A DNA stretch of 7,857 bases from an uncultured Parabacteroides sp. (GTDB taxonomy: Bacteria > Bacteroidota > Bacteroidia > Bacteroidales > Tannerellaceae): assembly GCA_900770835.1 (NCBI GenBank), contig CAAGLQ010000241.1:1-7857 (forward strand), given 5' to 3'. Position 1 is the first letter of the stretch; the number at the start of each line of letters is the position of its first letter. Under the pieces are notes generated by a model, which did not search any database, had not been told where the DNA came from, and worked only from the letters and a program-made list of their open reading frames with translations. Positions 1-7,723 of the stretch are shown piece after piece. Made by a program: the position numbers and the translations under genes.

Positions 1-45
1 ATTTGTCCTTTTCCAGAGGTTCGGGGGATTTCTTATTTCCGTCTG

Positions 46-76
46 CTAAGATACAAAATATTTATCACATTGACAA
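46..76 (-). promoter_or_regulatory. Possible Bacteroidetes-type promoter for a leftward gene beyond the window
   Basis: On the minus strand TATCTTAG (53-46) matches the Bacteroidetes -7 consensus TAnnTTTG with one mismatch. A TTG (76-74) stands exactly 20 bases upstream, which is where the -33 element is expected. The surrounding sequence is A/T-rich. Transcription would begin near position 39 and run left out of the window. No minus-strand ATG follows within positions 1-45, so the gene it would serve is not seen. The elements are short and could occur by chance. Confidence 0.4.
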
Positions 77-115
77 TCAATTCGTTGGATTTTTAATCTA
101 ATTTCGAGACTATCC

Positions 116-217
116 CTAATTAAACTCATCAATCTCCACATCGGGCTTGAAACCATCGGCATAATCGGCCTTACCCTCGGCATTGTAAGTGCGGAAAGTG
201 ACTGGCATCAAGATCCA
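116..217 (-). pseudogene. Remnant of an S41 (C-terminal processing) peptidase C-terminus
   Basis: In one minus-strand frame, 33 codons read WILMPVTFRTYNAEG, then DYADGFKPD, then VEIDEFN and a TAG stop (118-116). From memory this closely resembles the end of Bacteroidetes S41-family peptidases, where a P-(V/I)-(T/V)-(F/Y)-R strand and an N-x-x-G-x-x-DY-x-x-GF-x-PD motif close the protein. No gene body is attached: going upstream the frame meets a TGA (226-224) two codons before the Trp, and the operon terminator lies about 40 bp further on. There is no plausible start codon and no room for the protease domain. I read it as a 3' fragment left by a deletion or by insertion of the neighbouring locus. 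A chance resemblance is possible but unlikely, given 33 open codons with a family-like motif. Confidence 0.6.
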
Positions 218-263
218 CCCGGGTCACACAATACATCCTTGGCAGGCGTAGAAAACGATACTG

Positions 264-313
264 TAAAAACAGAAGGGACCGCCTCGAAGGTAAAAACACC
301 TCGAAGCGATCCC
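264..313 (-). terminator. Rho-independent terminator at the end of the SusC/SusD operon
   Basis: On the minus strand a strong hairpin (313-275) forms between GGGATCGCTTCGAGGT and ACCTTCGAGGCGGTCCC, with a short loop of about 6 bases (GTTTTT), one bulged base and two G-U wobbles. It is followed by UUCUGUUUUUA (274-264). On the plus strand the two wobbles would be C-A mismatches and the sequence after the stem is not T-rich. The structure is therefore oriented for minus-strand transcription. It starts 22 bp after the isomerase-like gene stops, which marks the end of the operon. Confidence 0.82.
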
Positions 314-335
314 TTTCCTAAATCCCAACAATCTT

Positions 336-1310
336 TTATCCCATCGAGCTATCGATTACCTGTACAGTTTTCTCAAAACTCTTCTTTAAGACCTCCTTTA
401 CATCCATGGTTTCCCAATATCCTTTATTAAAAAGCTCTACGGATAACCCACCCCGGAAACCAGAGTCATATAGCAAGGGGAGTACTTTATTAAACGGGCA
501 AATGCCATCTCCCGGAAACACTCGATCTGAATCTTTCAACTCCGTACGGGGAGGTAACTCCGGATAATCGTTGATATGAAAAACCGGAAGGATCTTCCCG
601 TTTACCATACGTAAACTATCAAAACTATTTCCTCCTCTGTACAAATGGTAGAAATCCAACAAGACAGAAGCCCGCAAATGCCCAGAGGCGATCGCTATCG
701 CCATGGTATCCGATAATTGATTCAGAGTCCCGGCTCCCCATAGTTCCAATATCGGGGTGACATCCATCTCATCCCCTAATTCCAGTATCGCCCGATAGCG
801 TTCGGAATACTCTGGCAATCGTGTACGATCCAGTTGAGTAACTCCTTGAGCAGGAGCGGCGATAAATTTACCGCCCAATCCAGCTACCATCTCCATATCA
901 TGCCTCATTTGGCTTATCCCTTCCTTCCGTTTCGAAGGATCATCGGCAAACCACGAGGCAAAACCGATCATATTCTCCAATAAAAGTCCTGAGCCTTCCA
1001 GCTCACGCCTAAGTGTCTCATAAGTTCCCCCTTGCTTTACGAACGCATCCACATCTCGGGTCCATAACTCAATCCCCTCAAAACCAGCCTCGGCACATAA
1101 CTCAATCTGTTTTTGAACAGGAAGATTATAACCCGAAATCGTAGAAACATTGAGGCTAACACGGAAAGGACGTTTCGAAGAGGATGATTCGAGTGATGGC
1201 TCCTCTTCTTTCTTCGGAACGCAAGAAGCCAAACCTGCGAACGCACTGCCCAAAACCGCCAGACCGGTAGTCCGAATCATATTACGTCTTGAAATTTTTT
1301 TCTCTAGCAT
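336..1310 (-). CDS. Sugar phosphate isomerase/epimerase-like TIM-barrel protein (xylose isomerase-like / AP endonuclease 2 fold), predicted Tat lipoprotein
   Basis: This 324-aa protein belongs to the xylose-isomerase-like TIM-barrel superfamily, whose members usually use a divalent metal to isomerise or epimerise sugars or keto acids. The likely metal ligands are visible in the usual order: Glu189 in ILELWG, Asp219 and His222 in LLDFYH, His245 in VFHINDYP, and Glu292 in SVELF. The AGFEGIELW motif (75-83) and the RVFPGDG loop (263-269) also fit. The N-terminus has a twin-arginine signal (SRRNMIR, Arg8-Arg9) and a good lipobox LASC with Cys30, followed by a charged, serine-rich linker to about residue 47. 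It is therefore predicted to work in the periplasm or on a membrane and not in the cytosol, which argues against a phosphorylated substrate despite the family name. It is the last gene of the operon, 17 bp after the esterase gene, with a terminator just downstream. The exact reaction cannot be assigned; 3-keto-sugar or hydroxypyruvate-type chemistry is possible. Confidence 0.9.
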   Translation of the reverse strand: MLEKKISRRNMIRTTGLAVLGSAFAGLASCVPKKEEEPSLESSSSKRPFRVSLNVSTISGYNLPVQKQIELCAEAGFEGIELWTRDVDAFVKQGGTYETLRRELEGSGLLLENMIGFASWFADDPSKRKEGISQMRHDMEMVAGLGGKFIAAPAQGVTQLDRTRLPEYSERYRAILELGDEMDVTPILELWGAGTLNQLSDTMAIAIASGHLRASVLLDFYHLYRGGNSFDSLRMVNGKILPVFHINDYPELPPRTELKDSDRVFPGDGICPFNKVLPLLYDSGFRGGLSVELFNKGYWETMDVKEVLKKSFEKTVQVIDSSMG

Positions 1311-1327
1311 AACATTCTCGTTTTAAA

Positions 1328-3010
1328 TTAAACCTCCAAAGATTTACGCGCCTCTCGATCCGGATCATTCTGAGCCTCACACGTATTGTTCAAGATCATC
1401 ACCTCTCCATTTTCTTCCGTGTATTTCGGCCAAACGGGCAACTCTCCTCCGTTCGGATCTCCTGTCCGCATAAAATTCAACAAGGCACCAGACATCTTGT
1501 CTGACAACGCACGAGGCACCTTTCCTCCACCCGTATGGGTAAACATCCGATCCGTATTTTTAAACCAGAAACAGATATCCGAGCAATGGAACGCACGCAT
1601 ACGGTTATTAAACAAGGGCGGACACCAGCCAAACCAAGCGACATACACAGGCTGACCTTGCTTTAATTTTGCGTTAGCCGCCTCAACCACTCGCTGACGG
1701 GAAGACAAGATCATCGCCCAAAGCTCCATCGGAGTCTTATCCGGGAAACTCTTGGCGAAAGCCTTCACGATCGATTCTGCCTTATCGCCATATTGACTTC
1801 TCAGTTTCTCTACTACACCATCTTGAGTGATTTTTTCCAAGGCCGCATCCGTCCTGTTCGGGTTCCATTCATGGAAAGTCGTACAGAATATCATCGGGAC
1901 GACAGGAGACTCCAAATGGCTCTCGCCGGAGTAAAATACACCGGCCGGAATATTCCGATCATCAGCAACGGGGCCAAAAGTACGTCTCATGCTAATTCCT
2001 TGATCTTCCCAGCACTTTTTACAAGCCCTATCCGCTATATCCAAATATTCCCGCCAAGGTATTCTTTGCAATTTATCCAGTTGAGAAGCGGTCAGTCCCG
2101 CTTCTCTCAAAATATATTCTCCCACCTTTCGGGTCATCTGCTGATCGGAAGCTCCTATCGTAGATCCACTTAATGCCACAGCTCTATGAATCAAGCCTTT
2201 TGCCGCCGGCATAGCGGCCACCGTACAGACCTTAGAACCCCCTCCGGATTGTCCCATAACCGTCACGTTACCAGGATCTCCACCGAAATTGGAAATATTA
2301 TCATGCACCCATCGCAAGGCGGCAATAATATCTAACATTCCCACATTTCCGGAATCCTTATACGCTTCTCCACCAACACCAGATAAATCTGAGAAGCCTA
2401 TCGGCCCCAACCGATGGTTAATGGAGCAGAACACGATGTCTCCTTCCCGGCTTATATTCTCTCCATGATATCCATCCTGTTCGATTCCACTACCATTTGT
2501 AAAACCGCCGCCATGCAGCCACACCAATACGGGACGTTTCTTACCATCTGCGATGCCCGGTGTCCATACATTTAAATATAAGCAATCCTCACTCACGTCC
2601 CAATAGTTCCAATGATCGGCAAAAGTCCCGTAATTATTGGGCCACCGATTTTCCATACGCTGCGGCGCCGTATTCCCATAAAAAACTGCCGGTCTCACAT
2701 CTGTCCACGGCTCTGGCTTTTGGGGAGGCATAAAGCGATTTTTCCCCGACGTATCAGCCCCATAAGGAACTCCCAAGAACGTATATACATGATTCAGCAG
2801 ATATCCCTGCACCTTGCCATACTCTGTCTGGGCGATAGCGATATCGTCACCGATAAATAAAAACTGTCCATCCTCTCCATTTTTAGCGTTTTGATTAAAG
2901 GAGGAATCCCCAGACGGGGCACATGAGGAAGCCGTTACCAAACTTCCCATGCCTAAAGAGGCTGTGCCCAGTCCAAGGTTTTTCACGAATTGTCGTCTAT
3001 TTATTTTCAT
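1328..3010 (-). CDS. Type-B carboxylesterase, predicted Tat-exported lipoprotein
   Basis: This is a 560-aa alpha/beta-hydrolase of the carboxylesterase/lipase type-B family, which hydrolyses carboxylic esters. The type-B signature EDCLYLNVWTP is at 141-151 and the oxyanion-hole loop WLHGGGF at 164-170. The nucleophile elbow GQSGG (253-257) carries Ser255. The likely other catalytic residues are Glu381 (FCTTFHEWN) and His475 (FHCSDI). The elbow is G-Q-S-G-G, where most family members have G-E-S-A-G. The N-terminus has a twin-arginine motif (NRRQFVK, Arg5-Arg6), a hydrophobic stretch and TASSC with Cys30, so Tat export and lipid anchoring are likely. An upstream in-frame ATG at 3142 would add 44 residues lying inside the susD-like gene and would bury the signal, so I use 3010, which leaves a 13-bp gap. 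There are many cysteines for an exported protein, including CKKC at 330-333. In this locus it probably removes acyl groups from the imported glycan or glycoside (inference). Confidence 0.92.
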   Translation of the reverse strand: MKINRRQFVKNLGLGTASLGMGSLVTASSCAPSGDSSFNQNAKNGEDGQFLFIGDDIAIAQTEYGKVQGYLLNHVYTFLGVPYGADTSGKNRFMPPQKPEPWTDVRPAVFYGNTAPQRMENRWPNNYGTFADHWNYWDVSEDCLYLNVWTPGIADGKKRPVLVWLHGGGFTNGSGIEQDGYHGENISREGDIVFCSINHRLGPIGFSDLSGVGGEAYKDSGNVGMLDIIAALRWVHDNISNFGGDPGNVTVMGQSGGGSKVCTVAAMPAAKGLIHRAVALSGSTIGASDQQMTRKVGEYILREAGLTASQLDKLQRIPWREYLDIADRACKKCWEDQGISMRRTFGPVADDRNIPAGVFYSGESHLESPVVPMIFCTTFHEWNPNRTDAALEKITQDGVVEKLRSQYGDKAESIVKAFAKSFPDKTPMELWAMILSSRQRVVEAANAKLKQGQPVYVAWFGWCPPLFNNRMRAFHCSDICFWFKNTDRMFTHTGGGKVPRALSDKMSGALLNFMRTGDPNGGELPVWPKYTEENGEVMILNNTCEAQNDPDREARKSLEV

Positions 3011-3023
3011 AAAACAACAACTA

Positions 3024-4595
3024 TTAATATCCCGGATTCTGTTTCCAAGATTGGTTTTTCGTAATCTGATCATATGGTATAGGGAATAAATCGCGCGAAT
3101 TATCATTCGAGGCTTCTTTAAATGTCCAGCTACCTTTAGCAAACTTATCCCAACGAATCAAGTCTTGACGACGCCAACCTTCCCAAGCAAATTCACGGCC
3201 ACGTTCATTAATCAACTCATCCAGTGTTAATGTTTCCGGAGCGTACACGGGCTGATTGGCTCTTTCACGTATTAACCGGAATGCAGGTTCCGCACATAAA
3301 GCTGATAACGAAGCTGCATCACCACCTCTCAAAATAGCTTCAGCCTTCATATAATAGATATCAGCTAAACGATATAAAACAAAATCATTGTTCATATTAC
3401 CAGTCATACCCAACTCATATTCATACTTCTGAATACGCGCACCTTCCCAGCGATAAGCGGCATTAATAGAAGACACCTCAATGGTTAATTCCAGTTGTTT
3501 TCCTGGATTATCACCATCCTCTATAGGTTCTCCCGTGACCTTATCATAAATCAAACCGTAAATAAAAGTCGCCTTTTTTCGGGTATCGTCATCTTTATAT
3601 AAAGCAAGGAAATCCGGAGTAGCGCAACCTCCATTCCAACCGCCCACATTTATACCCCACATCTGGCGAGACTTGGGATGCCCGGAGAATTTATGGAAAT
3701 GAAACTCGTAGTCTCCACTTGAATTGATACCATTTTGCATCGGTACCACGAAAATATTCTCTTTGCAAGACTCATTTGCCACTTTAAATGGAGCGGAGAA
3801 ATCAGATACGACCTCATAATATCCAGAGTTAATCACTTTATCGCAATACTCTATCACTTTATTCATATCGTCCTTATCATAAGAAGAGGCACCTTTGAAC
3901 ACCTTAGCGTTCAAATATAGTTTTGCCAACATCGTATAAGCCATCGATTTCGTACATCTTCCATAATTGGCGGCAGACGGAGCGTCATCCAAATATTCCA
4001 TATTATCTAAGATACAATCCACGACTTTCTGATAAAGCTCAAGACGACTTGTCTGAGGAGAAGCCGTGATTTCACTCTCATATGTATCGATATAAGGAAC
4101 ATTCCCGAATAAATCCAGCAAGATGGAATAATAGAAACATCTCAAGATGACAGTCTCCGCACGATATTTATTATAGACATCAGCATCCATCTCCCCTTTA
4201 TATGTATCCAAGTCGTAAACCACACGGTTACATGTCGTTATTCCAGAGAATACGGAAATCCACACATTATTCAATGCATCCAGATTGTATTGCCATTGGT
4301 GACGATGGAAATCCTGCCATACTCCTCCGTCATACCAGTCATTACCCGGTGCACGAGTCGGAACAACACATTCATCCGAGGAAACGGTCTGCAATCCCCA
4401 TACTCCCCAGTGGTTCTGATAAGCCTGCAATTCCGCATAAGCCGCACCTACCGCTTGCGGAATCAAAGAAGGATCCGCATAAAAGTCATTTGATACCATT
4501 TGTCCCGTCGTATCTTCATCCATATCTGTACAAGAAGGAGTGATAGCCAAGAAACAAATCATTGATACTATATATATTAAACTATATTTTTTCAT
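3024..4595 (-). CDS. SusD/RagB-family glycan-binding surface lipoprotein
   Basis: This protein binds the substrate at the cell surface and forms the lid on the SusC barrel encoded just upstream. Residues 1-21 are a signal peptide, and Cys22 in ITPSC is the likely lipid-modified residue. The acid-rich stretch after it (CTDMDED) is like the Bacteroidetes surface-export signal. Family features in order are: an aromatic-rich N-terminal region (about 62-103, with VSSDECVVPTR and NDWYDGG); the helical repeat segment YRAETVILRCFYYSILLD (144-161), followed by LFGNVPYID; FVLYRLADIYYMKAEA (405-420); INERGREFAWEGWRRQDL (462-479); and a tail of LFPIPYDQI then NQSWKQNPGY. The length of 523 aa is normal and nothing is truncated. 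A GAAAG stretch lies 3 bases before the start. The aromatic residues suggest carbohydrate contacts, but the ligand cannot be named from this. Confidence 0.97.
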   Translation of the reverse strand: MKKYSLIYIVSMICFLAITPSCTDMDEDTTGQMVSNDFYADPSLIPQAVGAAYAELQAYQNHWGVWGLQTVSSDECVVPTRAPGNDWYDGGVWQDFHRHQWQYNLDALNNVWISVFSGITTCNRVVYDLDTYKGEMDADVYNKYRAETVILRCFYYSILLDLFGNVPYIDTYESEITASPQTSRLELYQKVVDCILDNMEYLDDAPSAANYGRCTKSMAYTMLAKLYLNAKVFKGASSYDKDDMNKVIEYCDKVINSGYYEVVSDFSAPFKVANESCKENIFVVPMQNGINSSGDYEFHFHKFSGHPKSRQMWGINVGGWNGGCATPDFLALYKDDDTRKKATFIYGLIYDKVTGEPIEDGDNPGKQLELTIEVSSINAAYRWEGARIQKYEYELGMTGNMNNDFVLYRLADIYYMKAEAILRGGDAASLSALCAEPAFRLIRERANQPVYAPETLTLDELINERGREFAWEGWRRQDLIRWDKFAKGSWTFKEASNDNSRDLFPIPYDQITKNQSWKQNPGY

Positions 4596-4619
4596 AACTT
4601 TCGATATTTAGAGTATCCA

Positions 4620-7583
4620 TTAAAACGTAACATTCAAACCAAGAATAAAAGAACGGCTAGCCGGATAATAACGAGTTCTCTCAATACCCATATTATCTAA
4701 TCCTACCATATCAACCTCTGGGTCGATACCCTTATAGCCAGTAATCGTAAACAAGTTCTGACCAGTCAAGTACAAACGTAAATTTTGCATGAAACCTAAT
4801 TTCTTCACCGGTACATTATAACCCAATGTGATATTGTCCAACTTTACAAAAGAGCCATCCTCCAAATAGTAACTAGAGGCTTGAGCCGCATCTTGCAATG
4901 GGATATCCATTACCGAAGCCAACATATTCTTCTCCTTTCCAGCCACATTCCGATTCTCTAATGCCATACGGCTTACATTATATACATCATTGCCTACGAC
5001 AGCACGGAATGTAAACGATAAATCGAAATCACGATATTTAAGATCGTTCGTCCATCCTGCAATAAAATCAGGTTGTGCATTACCTACGATCTCGCGATCC
5101 TCATTGTATGTGAAGTCACCACTACCATCGACATCCTTGAATTTCCATTTACCATCTTCCGTAAATCCCTCGAATACAGGCAAATAAAAGTCACCAACCT
5201 TACCACCTGGGACTAAGCGAATCAATGGAGTCGAGTTCATACCTCCTAAATCACCATCCGACAAATAACCGGTCTCAATCCAGTCTGTCTGGAAAGTCTC
5301 ATTACTTAATTTGTCCAATTTATTCGTGTTGAATGAGAAGTTAATAGAACTAGTCCATGAGAAGTCCTTATTCTGCACTGGGGTTCCAGAAACAGAGAAC
5401 TCCAAACCTTTACTTGTTGCATCACCCACATTCGCCAACATAGAAGAATACTGGTAAGGAGGAGTCGGGACTTTATATTTATACAACAAATCTGAAACCT
5501 TACGAGTATATAAATCAACGGTCACGTTCAACCGGTTATTCAACGCTGCAAAATCAACACCTAGATTCCATTCGCCTTTCCGTTCCCATTTCAAATTCGG
5601 ATTCTGGTTCTGTGTCGGCCCATAAGCATTGATCCATTTTTTAGAAGTATGATCATAAAAACGGCCTACCACTCCCATCATTGACAAAGACAAATAATTA
5701 TCTGAAGGCATATTTCCTGTAACGCCATATCCCAAGCGCAATTTCAAATCGTTAATCCAGCTAGCACTTTCCATAAAAGCCTCATTACCGATAGACCAAC
5801 CGGCACTTACCGCAGGGAAAGTTCCCCATTTATAATCAGCACCTAAACGAGTAGAGCCCTCACGTCGCACAGATGCTGATAATAAATAACGATTTCCCCA
5901 GTTATAATTTACACGACCGAAGAATGAAACCAAATTATCTTGAGAAACCGAACCATTCATCATGCTTTGACTAGGGTTATTAATCAAGTTACTACCCGCA
6001 CCCAAATTATAGTAAGAATATACATCCGAATCAAAATTCGAGTTATTCATACCAAATGATTCCCGATGGTTATGCTCATAGGTATACCCACCTAATACCA
6101 CCAAATTATGTTCTCCAAAAGATTTTACATAGTCGATCGTTGTCTCCATTGTTTTATTAAAACGAGTATTCATGCTCCGAGACGCTGATCCGTAACTGGA
6201 AGTGTTAAATACCTCTCGTGAGGTATAAGTGCCCTTATTCATATCAGAGTATTTCAATGAACCAAAAACTTGTGCACGAAGTCCTTCCAAAATATTCCAA
6301 GTTACACGAGCGGATCCTTGGAAAAGTCCTCCCTTTGTACGACGGTCACGCTGCATGATATAAGCCACCGGATTTGAATATGACTGAATATCCAATGCAT
6401 AAAATCCTCCCGCATCTATCGTTCCCGTCTCATCGTATACGGGTGCCGTAGGATTATAATAATACGCATGCTTAAAAGCAGAATAATCATCATAGCTGGA
6501 ATTCTCACCTTCCCGGTCAAAACGACGATAAGTTGCGTCGAATGCTAATTGAATCTTTTTATCGAACAAATTCTGATTAGCGGAAAAACGAGCGATCATC
6601 TCATTGAAACCAGACTTAAGAGCGATACCTTGATTATTTCGATAAGATACAGAAGCTCGGTAATTAAAATCGGACGTACCTCCTGTCAATGCCAAGTTAT
6701 GCGAATGGGAGAACGGAGTACGGGTAATCTCATCCATCCAATTCGTATCATATCCCCGGTCGTTTCCTCCATTTGCCAAAAACTGGTCACGATCCATGAC
6801 TTCCAATTGATTGGCTATGGTAGAGATAGACATATATCCATTGTAGGCAACGCTCATCTTCCCGGCAGAACCACGTTTTGTCGTAACCAAAATAACGCCA
6901 TTCGTTCCACGAGTTCCATATATAGCAGCCGCTGAACCATCCTTCAACACATCGATGCTTTCAATATCATCTTGTGGAATAGCGGATAAATCTCCTTGGG
7001 GAATACCGTCAATAACGATCAACGGAGCGGTATTACCGGTCAAGGAAGAAGTTCCGCGTAATTGAAACTTATATTCTCCATTCGGGTCACCGGCATTTGG
7101 TTTGGATATATTCAAACCTGCCACTTTTCCTTGCAGCATACCCATTGGATTAGACTGTACGCCCTTGATCAAGTCTCCCTCTTTCAAGCCCGCGACAGAG
7201 CCAGTCAATTCTTTCTTTTTCTGAGAGCCATATCCAACGGCTACCACTTCTTGAAGTCCGATACTTTCTTCCTCCAAGCTCACATTTATTGTGTTCTTTC
7301 CATTTACCGGAATCTCCGCGGTCTTATACCCAATATAGGAAACAATCAATACGGCATTTGATGATACATTCTGGATCTGGTACATACCGCTTATATCAGA
7401 AATCGTACCGTTAGTCGTTCCTTTCACCGCAACATTGGCGCCAATGATTGGTTCACCGGTCATAGATTCCTTTACAATTCCTTTTACTGTAATCGTTTGC
7501 GCCATCATGGGAAAGAATAACGCCAAACTAACGATCAAAAACAGGGCTTTTCGAAGCCATGCTTCTTTTTTTATATTCTCCAT
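4620..7583 (-). CDS. SusC/RagA-family TonB-linked outer membrane transporter
   Basis: This is an outer-membrane beta-barrel that imports oligosaccharides or other glycosides, powered by TonB and capped by its SusD partner. Residues 1-28 form a signal peptide with a hydrophobic core and a FPMMAQ end. Residues about 31-105 are a carboxypeptidase-regulatory-like domain (GEPIIGANVAVKGT, then VSYIGYKT). The conserved LQEVVAVGYG segment is at 110-119. The plug runs from about 126 to 238 and includes LRGTSSL (175-181), PLIVIDGIP (187-195) and the family hallmark SIDVLKDGSAAAIYGTRG (209-226). The rest is barrel, ending in an aromatic residue (LNVTF). At 987 aa it is complete and at the short end of the family. 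There is no N-terminal STN domain, so I do not expect signalling through an anti-sigma factor of the FecR type. The start at 7583 is the one that gives a proper signal peptide. The susD-like gene follows after 24 bp. The substrate is unknown. Confidence 0.98.
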   Translation of the reverse strand: MENIKKEAWLRKALFLIVSLALFFPMMAQTITVKGIVKESMTGEPIIGANVAVKGTTNGTISDISGMYQIQNVSSNAVLIVSYIGYKTAEIPVNGKNTINVSLEEESIGLQEVVAVGYGSQKKKELTGSVAGLKEGDLIKGVQSNPMGMLQGKVAGLNISKPNAGDPNGEYKFQLRGTSSLTGNTAPLIVIDGIPQGDLSAIPQDDIESIDVLKDGSAAAIYGTRGTNGVILVTTKRGSAGKMSVAYNGYMSISTIANQLEVMDRDQFLANGGNDRGYDTNWMDEITRTPFSHSHNLALTGGTSDFNYRASVSYRNNQGIALKSGFNEMIARFSANQNLFDKKIQLAFDATYRRFDREGENSSYDDYSAFKHAYYYNPTAPVYDETGTIDAGGFYALDIQSYSNPVAYIMQRDRRTKGGLFQGSARVTWNILEGLRAQVFGSLKYSDMNKGTYTSREVFNTSSYGSASRSMNTRFNKTMETTIDYVKSFGEHNLVVLGGYTYEHNHRESFGMNNSNFDSDVYSYYNLGAGSNLINNPSQSMMNGSVSQDNLVSFFGRVNYNWGNRYLLSASVRREGSTRLGADYKWGTFPAVSAGWSIGNEAFMESASWINDLKLRLGYGVTGNMPSDNYLSLSMMGVVGRFYDHTSKKWINAYGPTQNQNPNLKWERKGEWNLGVDFAALNNRLNVTVDLYTRKVSDLLYKYKVPTPPYQYSSMLANVGDATSKGLEFSVSGTPVQNKDFSWTSSINFSFNTNKLDKLSNETFQTDWIETGYLSDGDLGGMNSTPLIRLVPGGKVGDFYLPVFEGFTEDGKWKFKDVDGSGDFTYNEDREIVGNAQPDFIAGWTNDLKYRDFDLSFTFRAVVGNDVYNVSRMALENRNVAGKEKNMLASVMDIPLQDAAQASSYYLEDGSFVKLDNITLGYNVPVKKLGFMQNLRLYLTGQNLFTITGYKGIDPEVDMVGLDNMGIERTRYYPASRSFILGLNVTF

Positions 7584-7615
7584 AATAATTCATTTAAAGT
7601 AAACAACATTTTTAT

Positions 7616-7707
7616 AAAAACGACCGGAGATCTCAATATGCTGTAATTCGACCCGTATGGTAATAGTTATATACCATAGAGTATTAAAATCAACCGGCCG
7701 TTGTTTT
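7616..7707 (-). terminator. Two-part hairpin with U run between the oxidoreductase and susC: terminator or leader attenuator
   Basis: On the minus strand an outer stem forms between AACGGCCGG (7702-7694) and CCGGTCGTT (7627-7619), with one G-U wobble. It is followed by a run of U residues, GUUUUUAU. Inside the 66-base loop a second perfect 7-bp stem forms between TATGGTA (7678-7672) and TACCATA (7662-7656) with a 9-base loop. A-rich sequence precedes the outer stem, so the A and U runs can extend it. The position fits a terminator for the upstream oxidoreductase gene, or a structured leader controlling read-through into susC. The loop is long for a simple terminator. I see no convincing TAnnTTTG promoter between this structure and the susC start, which leaves read-through possible. 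Confidence 0.5.
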
Positions 7708-7723
7708 TAAGCATTCAATCGTA

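Noticed and set aside
239..430. Open plus-strand frame of 63 codons across the operon terminator
   Set aside because: It runs through the terminator hairpin and into the 3' end of the isomerase-like gene. The translation is low-complexity with no recognisable motif.
1037..1246. Second minus-strand frame of 69 codons inside the isomerase-like gene
   Set aside because: It is an out-of-frame overlap with a clear family member and has no features of its own.
1793..2173. Open plus-strand frame of 126 codons opposite the esterase gene
   Set aside because: It is wholly antisense to a well-supported gene, its translation resembles no family I know, and it has no start-site context. It is a shadow of the minus-strand coding sequence.
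3011..3142. A 44-codon upstream extension of the esterase, starting at an in-frame ATG at 3142
   Set aside because: The extension lies inside the 3' end of the SusD-type gene and puts the twin-arginine signal 44 residues from the N-terminus, where it could not act. The ATG at 3010 gives a clean signal and a 13-bp gap.
6549..6935. Open plus-strand frame of 128 codons opposite the SusC-type gene
   Set aside because: It overlaps the highly conserved plug and early barrel region on the other strand. Its composition looks like antisense of coding DNA, and no domain is visible.
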